A stretch of 13,577 nucleotides of DNA from Campylobacterales bacterium. GTDB taxonomy: Bacteria > Campylobacterota > Campylobacteria > Campylobacterales > Hydrogenimonadaceae. The DNA lies in assembly GCA_027065635.1 (NCBI GenBank), contig JAMONQ010000064.1, positions 1 through 13,577 on the forward strand. Direction: 5' to 3'. The notes under the pieces were generated by a model, which saw only the letters and a list, made by a program, of their open reading frames with translations, was not told the origin of the DNA and made no database searches. Shown piece after piece: positions 5,315 through 12,640 of this stretch (within the stretch, counting starts at the first letter, position 1; each line of letters begins with the position of its first letter). The translations under genes were made by a program, and so were the position numbers.

Positions 5315-6467
5315 ATCTTTCGCCAATCTCGTAAAGAGTCTATATCCCGACAGCAGTACCGTGGCACTGCACGAACCGGTTTTGGGGGAGAGAGAAAAGA
5401 GTCTTTTGTCCGCATGTATTGACTCCACTTTCGTATCGACGGTAGGGCCGTATGTAGAAGAGTTTGAAAACAAGGTGGCCGATCTTGTCGGCTCCACCTA
5501 CGCGGTTGCGACACTCAACGGGACCTCAGCCTTGCATGCGGCACTGCTTGCCGTCGGGGTAGAGCCGGGTTCGCTGGTCATAACCCAGCCTCTAACCTTC
5601 GTAGCCACCTGTAACGCCATCAGCTATTGCGGTGCCGAACCGCTATTTGTGGATATAGACCCCAAAACACTCGGAATGTCGCCCAAGTCGTTGCGAAACT
5701 ATCTGGAAAACGAAACGAGATACAAAAACGGCAGACTCTGCGACAAAAGAAGCGGTAAATATATTTCGGCCATCCTTCCGGTCCACACTTTCGGTTTTCC
5801 TTGCGAAATGGAGACTCTCGTGCAAATATCCGGAAACTACGATATCCCGCTAATAGAAGATGCCGCAGAAAGCCTGGGAAGCCGCCTTGGTGAAAAACAT
5901 ACCGGTACATTTGCAAACGCGGGTGTTTTCAGCTTCAACGGAAACAAGATAGTGACTACCGGAGGAGGAGGCATCGTTGTCACCGACGATGCGGCTATCG
6001 CACAAAAAATAAGGCATATCACTACCACCGCCAAAACAGCGGACCCTTTTCACTCCTTTCACGATGAAATCGGCTTCAACTACCGTATGCCGAACCTGAA
6101 CGCCGCTCTCGGATGTGCACAGCTCGAACGGCTGGACCATCACCTCAATGCGAAAAGATCGCTGGCGAACCTCTATCGACGTTTCTTCGAAGAGTACGAT
6201 CATGTCACTTTCATCGACGAACCTGCAAATACACACTCGAACTACTGGCTCAACTCCATTCTCTTCAAAGAGCCGAAAACGCTATACGACTTTCTGGAAT
6301 ATACCCATAGCCTGAAAATATACACAAGAGCGGCATGGACGCCGATGTATAAGCTGCCTATGTTCTCGTCATGCTACCGACACGAAACGGGCGAAACAGA
6401 AGAGATTTGCTCAAGACTTGCAAACCTGCCGAGCTCCGCATCCGCAAATCTCAAAGGAAACGTATGA
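5307..6467 (+). CDS. legC: LegC-family PLP-dependent sugar aminotransferase
   Basis: LegC adds an amino group at C4 of the 4-keto sugar made by LegB, using pyridoxal phosphate and probably glutamate. The 386-residue protein is a full-length DegT/DnrJ/EryC1-type enzyme: GTSALHAALLA (72-82) binds the cofactor phosphate, IEDAAESLGS (183-192) holds the Asp that contacts the PLP ring nitrogen (Asp185), and SFNGNKIVTTGGGG (209-222) contains the Schiff-base lysine Lys214. FNYRMPNLNAALG (257-269) and the C-terminal RLANLPSS (370-377) are also family features. The ATG lies 8 bases inside legB, and its TGA is shared in an ATGA overlap with the ptmE start. Family and place in the pathway are well supported; the exact sugar is inferred from the neighbours. 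Confidence 0.93.
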   Translation: MFESFANLVKSLYPDSSTVALHEPVLGEREKSLLSACIDSTFVSTVGPYVEEFENKVADLVGSTYAVATLNGTSALHAALLAVGVEPGSLVITQPLTFVATCNAISYCGAEPLFVDIDPKTLGMSPKSLRNYLENETRYKNGRLCDKRSGKYISAILPVHTFGFPCEMETLVQISGNYDIPLIEDAAESLGSRLGEKHTGTFANAGVFSFNGNKIVTTGGGGIVVTDDAAIAQKIRHITTTAKTADPFHSFHDEIGFNYRMPNLNAALGCAQLERLDHHLNAKRSLANLYRRFFEEYDHVTFIDEPANTHSNYWLNSILFKEPKTLYDFLEYTHSLKIYTRAAWTPMYKLPMFSSCYRHETGETEEICSRLANLPSSASANLKGNV

Positions 6468-7534
6468 AAGAACCGATAGCCTTTGCAAAAGAGAATACAA
6501 AGATAAAAGATGCGATGGCCATGATCGACGACAGTCGTATCGTTCTTGTCATCGATGAAGACGAAAAGCTCATAGGTACTATAACAGACGGCGATATAAG
6601 ACGCGCTCTTTTGAGAGGATTCACACTCGACGACGAGATCAAGACCATATACAACCCAAACCCGGTAACCTGTTCGATACACGACTCGAAAGAGACGGTA
6701 CTGCAGACCGCTTTGAAAACCTATCTAAGACATATACCGATAGTGGATGACGAGCGAAGAGTCGCCGATGTACTCATCATCGAAGAGCTTTTAAAACCGA
6801 CCTCGCATACCAACCCGGTCATTATAATGGCAGGCGGACTCGGAAGCAGACTGAGACCTCTGACCGAACATACGCCAAAACCGCTTTTGAAAATCGAAAA
6901 CCGTCCTATTCTGGAGAAGATAGTGATAGACTTCGTAAGAAGCGGATTTACAAACTTCATTTTCTGCGTAAACTACAAATCGGACATGATCGAAAACCAT
7001 TTCGGGGACGGTTCCGATTTCGGAGCCAAGATAACCTATATGCACGAAAAGAAGCGACTCGGCACCGCCGGAGCCCTCTCATTGGTTTCAGATATGGTAG
7101 AAGAGCCTTGTATCGTCATAAACGGAGATATTTTGACAAATCTCGACTTCGAAGCCATGCTCAATCACCACATACAAAGCGGATCTGTCGCCACAATGGG
7201 GGTAAGAGAGTACGAAATAAGAGTCCCTTACGGAGTAGTGAACGTCGAAGAGGACCGGATAGTAAAAATCGAAGAGAAACCGAGAAAGCTCTACTATGTA
7301 AACGCAGGTATTTACGTACTCGATCCGGAAGCTCTGAAGATGATTCCTAAAAACGAGTTTTTCGATATGCCCGATCTTTTTACACTTCTGCTTTCAAAGA
7401 ACAAAAAATGCTCTCCCTACCCGATAAGAGAGTATTGGCTCGACATAGGAACCATCGACGACTACGAGAAGGCAAACAGGGATATGGAGATTTCCAAAAT
7501 CATGGGAAACTACCGGAACAAGGAGCGTAAATGA
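6464..7534 (+). CDS. ptmE: PtmE-like nucleotidyltransferase with CBS domains
   Basis: In Campylobacter, PtmE makes the GDP-activated glucosamine that feeds the legionaminic pathway. This 356-residue protein has a CBS-domain pair first (about 1-112; TDGDIRRALLRG at 41-52) and then a sugar-phosphate nucleotidyltransferase domain beginning at NPVIIMAGGLGSRLRPLT (117-134) with the PKPLL motif (139-142 region), NGDIL (220-224), VNAGIYVLD (279-287) and EYWLDIGT (323-330). The chosen start is the ATG at 6464, overlapping the legC stop as ATGA with AAGGAAA upstream. The in-frame ATG at 6371 would put 31 basic, unmatched residues in front and lies deep in legC. The CBS pair may bind a nucleotide for feedback control. 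GTP preference is an inference from the pathway, not readable from the sequence. Confidence 0.88.
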   Translation: MKEPIAFAKENTKIKDAMAMIDDSRIVLVIDEDEKLIGTITDGDIRRALLRGFTLDDEIKTIYNPNPVTCSIHDSKETVLQTALKTYLRHIPIVDDERRVADVLIIEELLKPTSHTNPVIIMAGGLGSRLRPLTEHTPKPLLKIENRPILEKIVIDFVRSGFTNFIFCVNYKSDMIENHFGDGSDFGAKITYMHEKKRLGTAGALSLVSDMVEEPCIVINGDILTNLDFEAMLNHHIQSGSVATMGVREYEIRVPYGVVNVEEDRIVKIEEKPRKLYYVNAGIYVLDPEALKMIPKNEFFDMPDLFTLLLSKNKKCSPYPIREYWLDIGTIDDYEKANRDMEISKIMGNYRNKERK

Positions 7535-8547
7535 GCTCTCTGCTCGATACCGTCGCTCTGATAAAAGACCCCTATTTCGATCCTGAATATGCCGCCTTGT
7601 ATCTGGAGGGGAACTCTTCGCTCTTTCACTTCCGCTACGAAGAGGAGGAAAGATTCTTTTCGACTCTTTCCATAAAACGCCCGATCGACTCCGTCGCGGA
7701 TGTGACGATAGATGAAGAGATCTACGATCTTGAGACCCCCTACGGCTACGGGGGCTATCTCGCCAACACTACAGACACCGACTTTTTACGCAAGGCGCTC
7801 GACGCCTACACAAGACACTGCGAAGAGGAGAAGATAGTTGCGGAGTTCATTCGTTTCCATCCGTTCAACACCTCCATACGTAGCTTTTTCGACTTTTTTG
7901 ACTTCTGTATCGACGACAGACCCACTATCTACATAGATACGACCCTCACTACACAGAGTCGACATCAAACATACTCATCCAAAGTACGCAGAAAAATAAG
8001 AAAGTGTGAAAGAGAACTCAGCTTCTTTCAAACAGAAGATCTATCGACCTTCAAAGCACTATATCACGATACGATGAGGCGTAACCGAGCAGCCGATTTC
8101 TACAGATTTGACGACCGCTTCTTCGACTCCCTTTTCAGCAAGCCCTTTAGCAGGCTCTATGCTGTTTCGGACGACGAAGAGATCGTCTCTATGGTGCTTG
8201 TCCTTCTTGGTCCCGATATCATGCATATTCACCTAAGCGCCAACCGCTCCGAAAAGATGCACAAAAACGGAAACTACCTGCTGTTCGACAGAGTGTGCGA
8301 TGAGGCTCGTGAAGCCGGATGTCGATACTCTTTTGTAGGCGGAGGAAGAAGCAATAGACCGGATGACACTCTCTTGCGTTTCAAGCGCCAGTTTTCTTCT
8401 CTTAGCCTTCCCTTCTACATAGCCGGTAAAATTTTTGATCAAAAAACATATCGCGATCTGCTGAATATTCACGAGAACATATTTCCCGACCTGAAGTCGA
8501 CTCCATACTTTCTAAAATACCGCCTTACTGGAGGAGAAGGGATATGA
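7531..8547 (+). CDS. FemAB/GNAT-like acyltransferase in the nonulosonic-acid operon
   Basis: This 338-residue soluble-looking protein resembles the FemAB-type GNAT proteins found in nonulosonic-acid and flagellin-glycan loci. Seen features are YGYGGYLAN (71-79), AEFIRFHPFN (104-113), a basic patch SKVRRKIRKCEREL (150-163), HIHLSAN (232-238), and VGGGRSNRPDDTLLRFKRQFS (269-289). Most of these recur in the paralog at 12630. It lies between ptmE and legI with ATGA overlaps at both ends and a good AAGGAG site. Such enzymes transfer acyl or aminoacyl groups to amines. In this cluster it could acylate the C4 amine of the sugar (the step of LegH, which is not seen here) or decorate the finished sugar. 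The substrate and acyl donor are unknown. Confidence 0.8.
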   Translation: MSSLLDTVALIKDPYFDPEYAALYLEGNSSLFHFRYEEEERFFSTLSIKRPIDSVADVTIDEEIYDLETPYGYGGYLANTTDTDFLRKALDAYTRHCEEEKIVAEFIRFHPFNTSIRSFFDFFDFCIDDRPTIYIDTTLTTQSRHQTYSSKVRRKIRKCERELSFFQTEDLSTFKALYHDTMRRNRAADFYRFDDRFFDSLFSKPFSRLYAVSDDEEIVSMVLVLLGPDIMHIHLSANRSEKMHKNGNYLLFDRVCDEAREAGCRYSFVGGGRSNRPDDTLLRFKRQFSSLSLPFYIAGKIFDQKTYRDLLNIHENIFPDLKSTPYFLKYRLTGGEGI

Positions 8548-9539
8548 AAAGGGTCTTCATTATTGCCGAAGCCGGAGTGAACCACAACGGCGTCCTTGAA
8601 ACAGCGAAGAGAATGGTAGATGCAGCAGCCGACGCCGGGGCGGATGCCGTAAAGTTCCAGACATGGAAAACGGAGCTACTGATGACAAGAAGAGCGAAGC
8701 TGGCCGAATACCAGGCCGACAACCTCGAAGCGGTAGACTCACAGTTTGATATGGCACGCAGACTGGAACTGTCTTATGATGATTTCAGAAGGCTCAAGGA
8801 GTACTGCGATACAAAAAATATCCTTTTTCTATCCACACCGGATGAAGAGCGAAGCGCGACATTTCTCGCCTCTTTGCAGAGTACTTTCAAGATAGGCTCC
8901 GGCGAGCTGAACAACCTCCCCTTTTTGCGGCATGTCGCAAAACTCGCGAAAAAGATCATCCTCTCCACAGGTATGGGTACGCTTGCAGAAGTTGAACGGG
9001 CCATCGATGCTATAGAGTCGACCGGGATGAAAAGAAGAGACATTACCCTGCTGCACGCAACCACCCAGTATCCCACCCCGATGAACGCGGTAAACCTGAA
9101 TGCCATGCGAACAATGGCCGCGGCATTCAAAACCGAAGTAGGCTACTCCGATCATACGCTGGGTATAGAGGTGCCTGTAGCGGCGGTCGCCATGGGAGCC
9201 GCAGTGATCGAAAAACACTTCACCCTCGACAAATCGATGGAGGGGCCGGACCACAAGGCGAGCCTGGATCCTGCGGAGCTGAAGCGAATGGTAGAGGCTA
9301 TACGCAATATAGAAGCGGCCCTCGGAGACGGGATCAAAAGAGTGATGGAGTGCGAACTTCCCAACAGGCCTGTAGTAAGGAAGTATATCGTCGCGAGCAA
9401 AGATATCTCCAGGGGAGAGCGTCTGGACGAGACAAACCTCTGCCTGAAAAGAGCGGGAGAGGGAATCGAAGCCGACAGATGGGACGAGATCGTAGGCAGC
9501 GTAGCGCTCAGAAGTTACAAAAAGGATGAGCCGATATGA
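8544..9539 (+). CDS. legI: LegI-type nonulosonic acid synthase (NeuB family)
   Basis: This enzyme condenses phosphoenolpyruvate with the six-carbon diamino sugar released by LegG to give the nine-carbon acid. The 331-residue protein has the NeuB TIM barrel followed by a C-terminal SAF (antifreeze-like) domain from about residue 275. Diagnostic motifs are EAGVNHNG (9-16), KFQT (37-40), STGMGT (141-146), HATTQYPTP (171-179), GYSDHT (200-205), EKHFTLD (223-229) and GPDHKAS (234-240). Length and domain order are normal. The start overlaps the upstream stop as ATGA, with GGAGGAG ahead. Sequence alone separates LegI from sialic (NeuB) or pseudaminic (PseI) synthases only weakly. LegB/LegC/PtmE neighbours and the absence of PseC, PseG or PseF favour legionaminic acid. 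Confidence 0.93.
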   Translation: MKRVFIIAEAGVNHNGVLETAKRMVDAAADAGADAVKFQTWKTELLMTRRAKLAEYQADNLEAVDSQFDMARRLELSYDDFRRLKEYCDTKNILFLSTPDEERSATFLASLQSTFKIGSGELNNLPFLRHVAKLAKKIILSTGMGTLAEVERAIDAIESTGMKRRDITLLHATTQYPTPMNAVNLNAMRTMAAAFKTEVGYSDHTLGIEVPVAAVAMGAAVIEKHFTLDKSMEGPDHKASLDPAELKRMVEAIRNIEAALGDGIKRVMECELPNRPVVRKYIVASKDISRGERLDETNLCLKRAGEGIEADRWDEIVGSVALRSYKKDEPI

Positions 9540-10714
9540 AAAAAATCGCTTTCTTTACAGCTACAAGAGCGGAGTTTGGATTTTTCACACCTCTTTTGAA
9601 GAGAGTCGAGTCTACGGAAGGCTTGGAATACAGACTTATAGTTTCAGGGACGCATCTGGCTCCCGGATTCGGCAAAACTATCGACCAGATCGAAGGCCGC
9701 TTCAAAATAGACAAGCGCATAGAGATGCTGCTCGACTCCGACAGCGGTATAGGTGCCGGCAAATCGATGGCACTGACCCAGATCTCACTGGTCGAAGCTC
9801 TCGATGAGCTGGATCCGGATATACTCCTCGTCGCCGGTGACAGATACGAGTCTTTGGCCGCGGCATCTTCTGCTACGCTTCTTGGAGTACCGGTCGCCCA
9901 TTTTAGCGGCGGAGAGTTGACATTCGGCTCGATTGACGATCCGATCAGACACGCCATAACGAAATTGAGCCACCTCCACTTCACCGCGACACAAGCCTAT
10001 CGAAAGAGGGTTATCCAGATGGGAGAGGCCCCGCAAAGAGTATTCAACGTAGGCGAGATCGGCCTGGAAAACATAGAGAATATTCGGCTACTCTCAAAAG
10101 AGGAGTTGCAAAAGAGGCTGGGGCTTGCCTTCAAAAAGAGAAACCTCATTGTTACTTTCCACCCGGAGACTGTAAAAAAGGATAGTGCCGACGACTTCAA
10201 AGAACTGCTCTTTGCACTAAAAGAGCTTCAAGATACCCTTGTCATCCTTACCAGATCAAACGCCGATGCCGGCGGACGGAAAATCAACGAAATGATCGAC
10301 CGGTTCGTATCAGAAACCGATTTTGCGGTCGCATTCACTTCACTTGGTCAGCAAAACTATCTATCCGCTTTGCAGTATGTAGATGCGGTAGTGGGCAACA
10401 GCTCGAGCGGAATCATAGAAGCCCCCTCGTTCAAAACCGCCACGATCAATATAGGAGAGAGGCAACGAGGCAGAGTACAGGCCGAAAGTATCATAAACGC
10501 TCCGGCGAAAAAAGATGAGATTCTGTCGGCTATAAAGACCATATACTCAGATAGCTTCCGGGAAAAACTTCAAAAAGTAAAAAACCCCTACGAAAAGAGA
10601 GGAGGTTGCGACATGGTGATCCAAACTCTTTTGAATCACGATTTAAACTCCCTGATTCCGAAGGGATTCTACGATATCGACTTCAAGCTCCCGAAAGAGG
10701 GACAAGATGGTTGA
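9536..10714 (+). CDS. legG: LegG-type hydrolysing nucleotide-sugar 2-epimerase (NeuC family)
   Basis: LegG removes the nucleotide and inverts C2 of the diacetamido sugar, yielding the substrate for the synthase. The 392-residue protein matches the NeuC family throughout: TATRAEFGFFTPLL (8-21), VSGTHLAPGFGKT (36-48), AGDRYE (100-105), GGELTFGSIDDPIRHAITK (125-143), VTFHPETV (206-213), and VGNSSSGIIEAPSF (286-299). The C-terminal KGFYDIDF (376-383) is near the usual family end. It overlaps legI by 4 bases and legF by 8. It carries the cluster's only hydrolysing epimerase activity. GDP- rather than UDP-sugar use is inferred from ptmE, not seen directly. Confidence 0.92.
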   Translation: MKKIAFFTATRAEFGFFTPLLKRVESTEGLEYRLIVSGTHLAPGFGKTIDQIEGRFKIDKRIEMLLDSDSGIGAGKSMALTQISLVEALDELDPDILLVAGDRYESLAAASSATLLGVPVAHFSGGELTFGSIDDPIRHAITKLSHLHFTATQAYRKRVIQMGEAPQRVFNVGEIGLENIENIRLLSKEELQKRLGLAFKKRNLIVTFHPETVKKDSADDFKELLFALKELQDTLVILTRSNADAGGRKINEMIDRFVSETDFAVAFTSLGQQNYLSALQYVDAVVGNSSSGIIEAPSFKTATINIGERQRGRVQAESIINAPAKKDEILSAIKTIYSDSFREKLQKVKNPYEKRGGCDMVIQTLLNHDLNSLIPKGFYDIDFKLPKEGQDG

Positions 10715-11429
10715 AAAAAAGAGTACTCCGACATTTGTCGCTATCGTTCCGGCAAGAGGAGGAAGCAAACGGTTCAAAAAGAAGAATATAGCTCTTCTTG
10801 ACGGAAAACCTCTTGTATGCTGGAGTATAGAGGCGGCAAAAAAGAGCCGCTATATCGATCGATGCATACTATCAACAGACGATCCGCAAATAGCGAAAGT
10901 CGCCAAAGAGTGCGGCGCGGAAGTACCGTTCATGCGCCCTTCGCACCTCGGCAGCGACACAGCAGGCAGTGAGCAGGTCGTAGAACATGCGCTAAAGCAT
11001 ATCATCGAAAGCGGTTTCAAGCCCGACTTTATAGTTTTGCTCCAGCCCACATCTCCGCTACGCAGAGCCGACCATATCGATGAAGCGATAGAGACAGCCA
11101 TGAAAAATGGGGCCTCCGCCGTCATATCCGTAACGAAGGCGGAGCACTCGCCGCTTTGGTACGGAACACTTCCAAAAGACGGCAGCATGGATAGCTTTTT
11201 GAATCCCGATATATTCGGCAAAAGGTCCCAGGATCTGCCATCCTACTATAGAATCAACGGCGCTATCTACCTGATAAAAACCGAAACATTCCTGAAGGAG
11301 GGAACTCTTTTTCCAAAAAGAGGAACCTACGCCTATATAATGGAACAGGAAGCCTCTATCGATATAGATACCGTTACCGATCTTTATTGCGCCGAAGCTA
11401 TCATGAAGGCAAAAAAGCAAAAAGCATGA
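10707..11429 (+). CDS. legF: LegF-type CMP-nonulosonic acid cytidylyltransferase (NeuA family)
   Basis: This enzyme activates the finished acid with CTP to CMP-legionaminic acid, the donor for glycosyltransferases. The 240-residue protein has the cytidylyltransferase signature IVPARGGSKRFKKKN (13-27) with its nucleotide-binding arginine and lysines, STDDPQIA (56-63), RPSHLGSD (77-84), LLQPTSPLR (111-119) and, near the end, ASIDIDTVTDL (216-226) with metal-binding aspartates. It is a single-domain form, with no extra hydrolase domain as in some NeuA proteins. The ATG lies inside legG (8-base overlap) and its stop forms an ATGA overlap with the next gene. NeuA versus LegF naming rests on the neighbours. 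Confidence 0.92.
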   Translation: MVEKKSTPTFVAIVPARGGSKRFKKKNIALLDGKPLVCWSIEAAKKSRYIDRCILSTDDPQIAKVAKECGAEVPFMRPSHLGSDTAGSEQVVEHALKHIIESGFKPDFIVLLQPTSPLRRADHIDEAIETAMKNGASAVISVTKAEHSPLWYGTLPKDGSMDSFLNPDIFGKRSQDLPSYYRINGAIYLIKTETFLKEGTLFPKRGTYAYIMEQEASIDIDTVTDLYCAEAIMKAKKQKA

Positions 11430-12640
11430 GACTCTCCATACGAAGATTGCTGCGCTCCCTGGCCTTTTTCACCGGATTGCAATTTAAAAAGAGAGGGGTC
11501 GATATACTCTTTTACTACTCCGCTTTCTACTGCAAGGAGAGCGGTTACAACCCGTACTTCAAACCACTAACGGAGGCGTGTGAAAAAGCGGGTATAAGCT
11601 ATATGGTTCTCGAAGAGCCGCATCCTCCGTATGAAGATAGAAAAAACGGATCGACAATTCCGGCCGATCTTCCGTTTTTTATCTCGATCCTTCTTAGAAA
11701 GACTCTATATAAAAATATAGACGACATAAACGAAAGAGAGCAGAAAATAGGAGCTTTTTTGAAAAGGACTCTTTTTAGAAATCTCTTTTTTGAAAACTAT
11801 GTGACCATTTCGCAGAGTATCGTAGGCATCATTCGGGGAATGGATGAAAATGTAAATATATTCGACCTTCAGCACGGAGTGCTCTATTCGGGGCACGAAT
11901 CCATATTCGACGCTACGAAAACGGTAGCCGGACACATTGTCGCCAACCGAATAAAGATTCTGCTTTACGGGCACGGCTTCAAAGAGACAATCTGCAGGTC
12001 GGATCCGACAGGATATTACGAAAAGAACGCTATCGTAATCGGACATCCTTTCTGGCCGCATATAAAAGAGCCCGGAAAAAAAAGAGAAAACATTGTCGCC
12101 GTCTCTATGCAGTTTATGGACTTCTACGGAGAATGCGACGAATGCAATCCGGCAATGTTAAAAGAGCTCGAGCGGCTAATCGAAGTGCTTGAACCCTACC
12201 TTGAAAAAGGCGAAATCGAACTCGTCTTGAAACATCATCCGCGTTTTGACGGTGAAGTCTCGATCGAATCGCTTCTGCAACAAAAAGGCGTGTCGCTTTG
12301 CCGAAAAACTTCCCGAGAACTTTTCGAGCGGGCCTTTTTGCATATCACATTCAGCTCCACTACGATTTTCGAAGCTGCCGCATCGGCGGTACCTACACTT
12401 CTTGTAGAAACAGGCTGCAGCTATCTGCCCTCTTCGATGTATAAAGATGAGTTCGGCTATCCGCTACCTCCTGCCGACGGCAAACAAAGCGCACTCGAGC
12501 TTCTTGAACTGCATAAAGACAGAGCCAGACTCGACCGCCTCTCACAAAGAGTTCTCGAGTGGGCGGATCGTTTCTACAGCCCATTTGATCCTTCACAGTT
12601 TTTTAACGAGATTGCACAAAGGAAACGCAATGAATCCTGA
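11426..12640 (+). CDS. Putative GT-B type glycosyltransferase, candidate nonulosonic-acid transferase
   Basis: I do not recognise this 404-residue protein as a named family. The start chosen is the ATG at 11426, in an ATGA overlap with legF; the in-frame ATG at 11387 would lie within legF. No strong ribosome-binding site precedes it, so translation probably depends on coupling. Visible features are a basic, hydrophobic N-terminus (RLSIRRLLRSLAFFTG), FDLQHGVLY (146-154), IGHPFW (205-210), KHHPRF (269-274) and FSSTTIFEAA (309-318). An HP motif followed by a Ser-Ser/Thr motif is found in bacterial sialyltransferases of GT-B fold, but also in teichoic-acid and other GT-B enzymes. Its place directly after the CMP-sugar synthetase makes a CMP-legionaminic acid transferase the best guess. 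It overlaps the next gene by 11 bases. Confidence 0.72.
   Translation: MRLSIRRLLRSLAFFTGLQFKKRGVDILFYYSAFYCKESGYNPYFKPLTEACEKAGISYMVLEEPHPPYEDRKNGSTIPADLPFFISILLRKTLYKNIDDINEREQKIGAFLKRTLFRNLFFENYVTISQSIVGIIRGMDENVNIFDLQHGVLYSGHESIFDATKTVAGHIVANRIKILLYGHGFKETICRSDPTGYYEKNAIVIGHPFWPHIKEPGKKRENIVAVSMQFMDFYGECDECNPAMLKELERLIEVLEPYLEKGEIELVLKHHPRFDGEVSIESLLQQKGVSLCRKTSRELFERAFLHITFSSTTIFEAAASAVPTLLVETGCSYLPSSMYKDEFGYPLPPADGKQSALELLELHKDRARLDRLSQRVLEWADRFYSPFDPSQFFNEIAQRKRNES

Noticed and set aside
6371..6463. N-terminal extension of ptmE from the upstream in-frame ATG
   Set aside because: It adds 31 basic residues encoded inside legC; the ATGA overlap and AAGGAAA site support the start at 6464.
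8829..9254. Minus-strand frame of 141 codons opposite legI
   Set aside because: Antisense to conserved NeuB motifs, no ribosome-binding site, no recognisable protein.
9508..9984. Minus-strand frame of 158 codons opposite legG
   Set aside because: It lies wholly against well-supported legI/legG coding sequence; Ser-rich composition is that expected of an antisense shadow.
4328..11429. Pseudaminic or sialic acid pathway instead of legionaminic acid
   Set aside because: No PseB/PseC/PseG-type proteins are seen, and a LegB dehydratase, LegC aminotransferase and CBS-nucleotidyltransferase are not needed for sialic acid; the exact product still needs chemistry.
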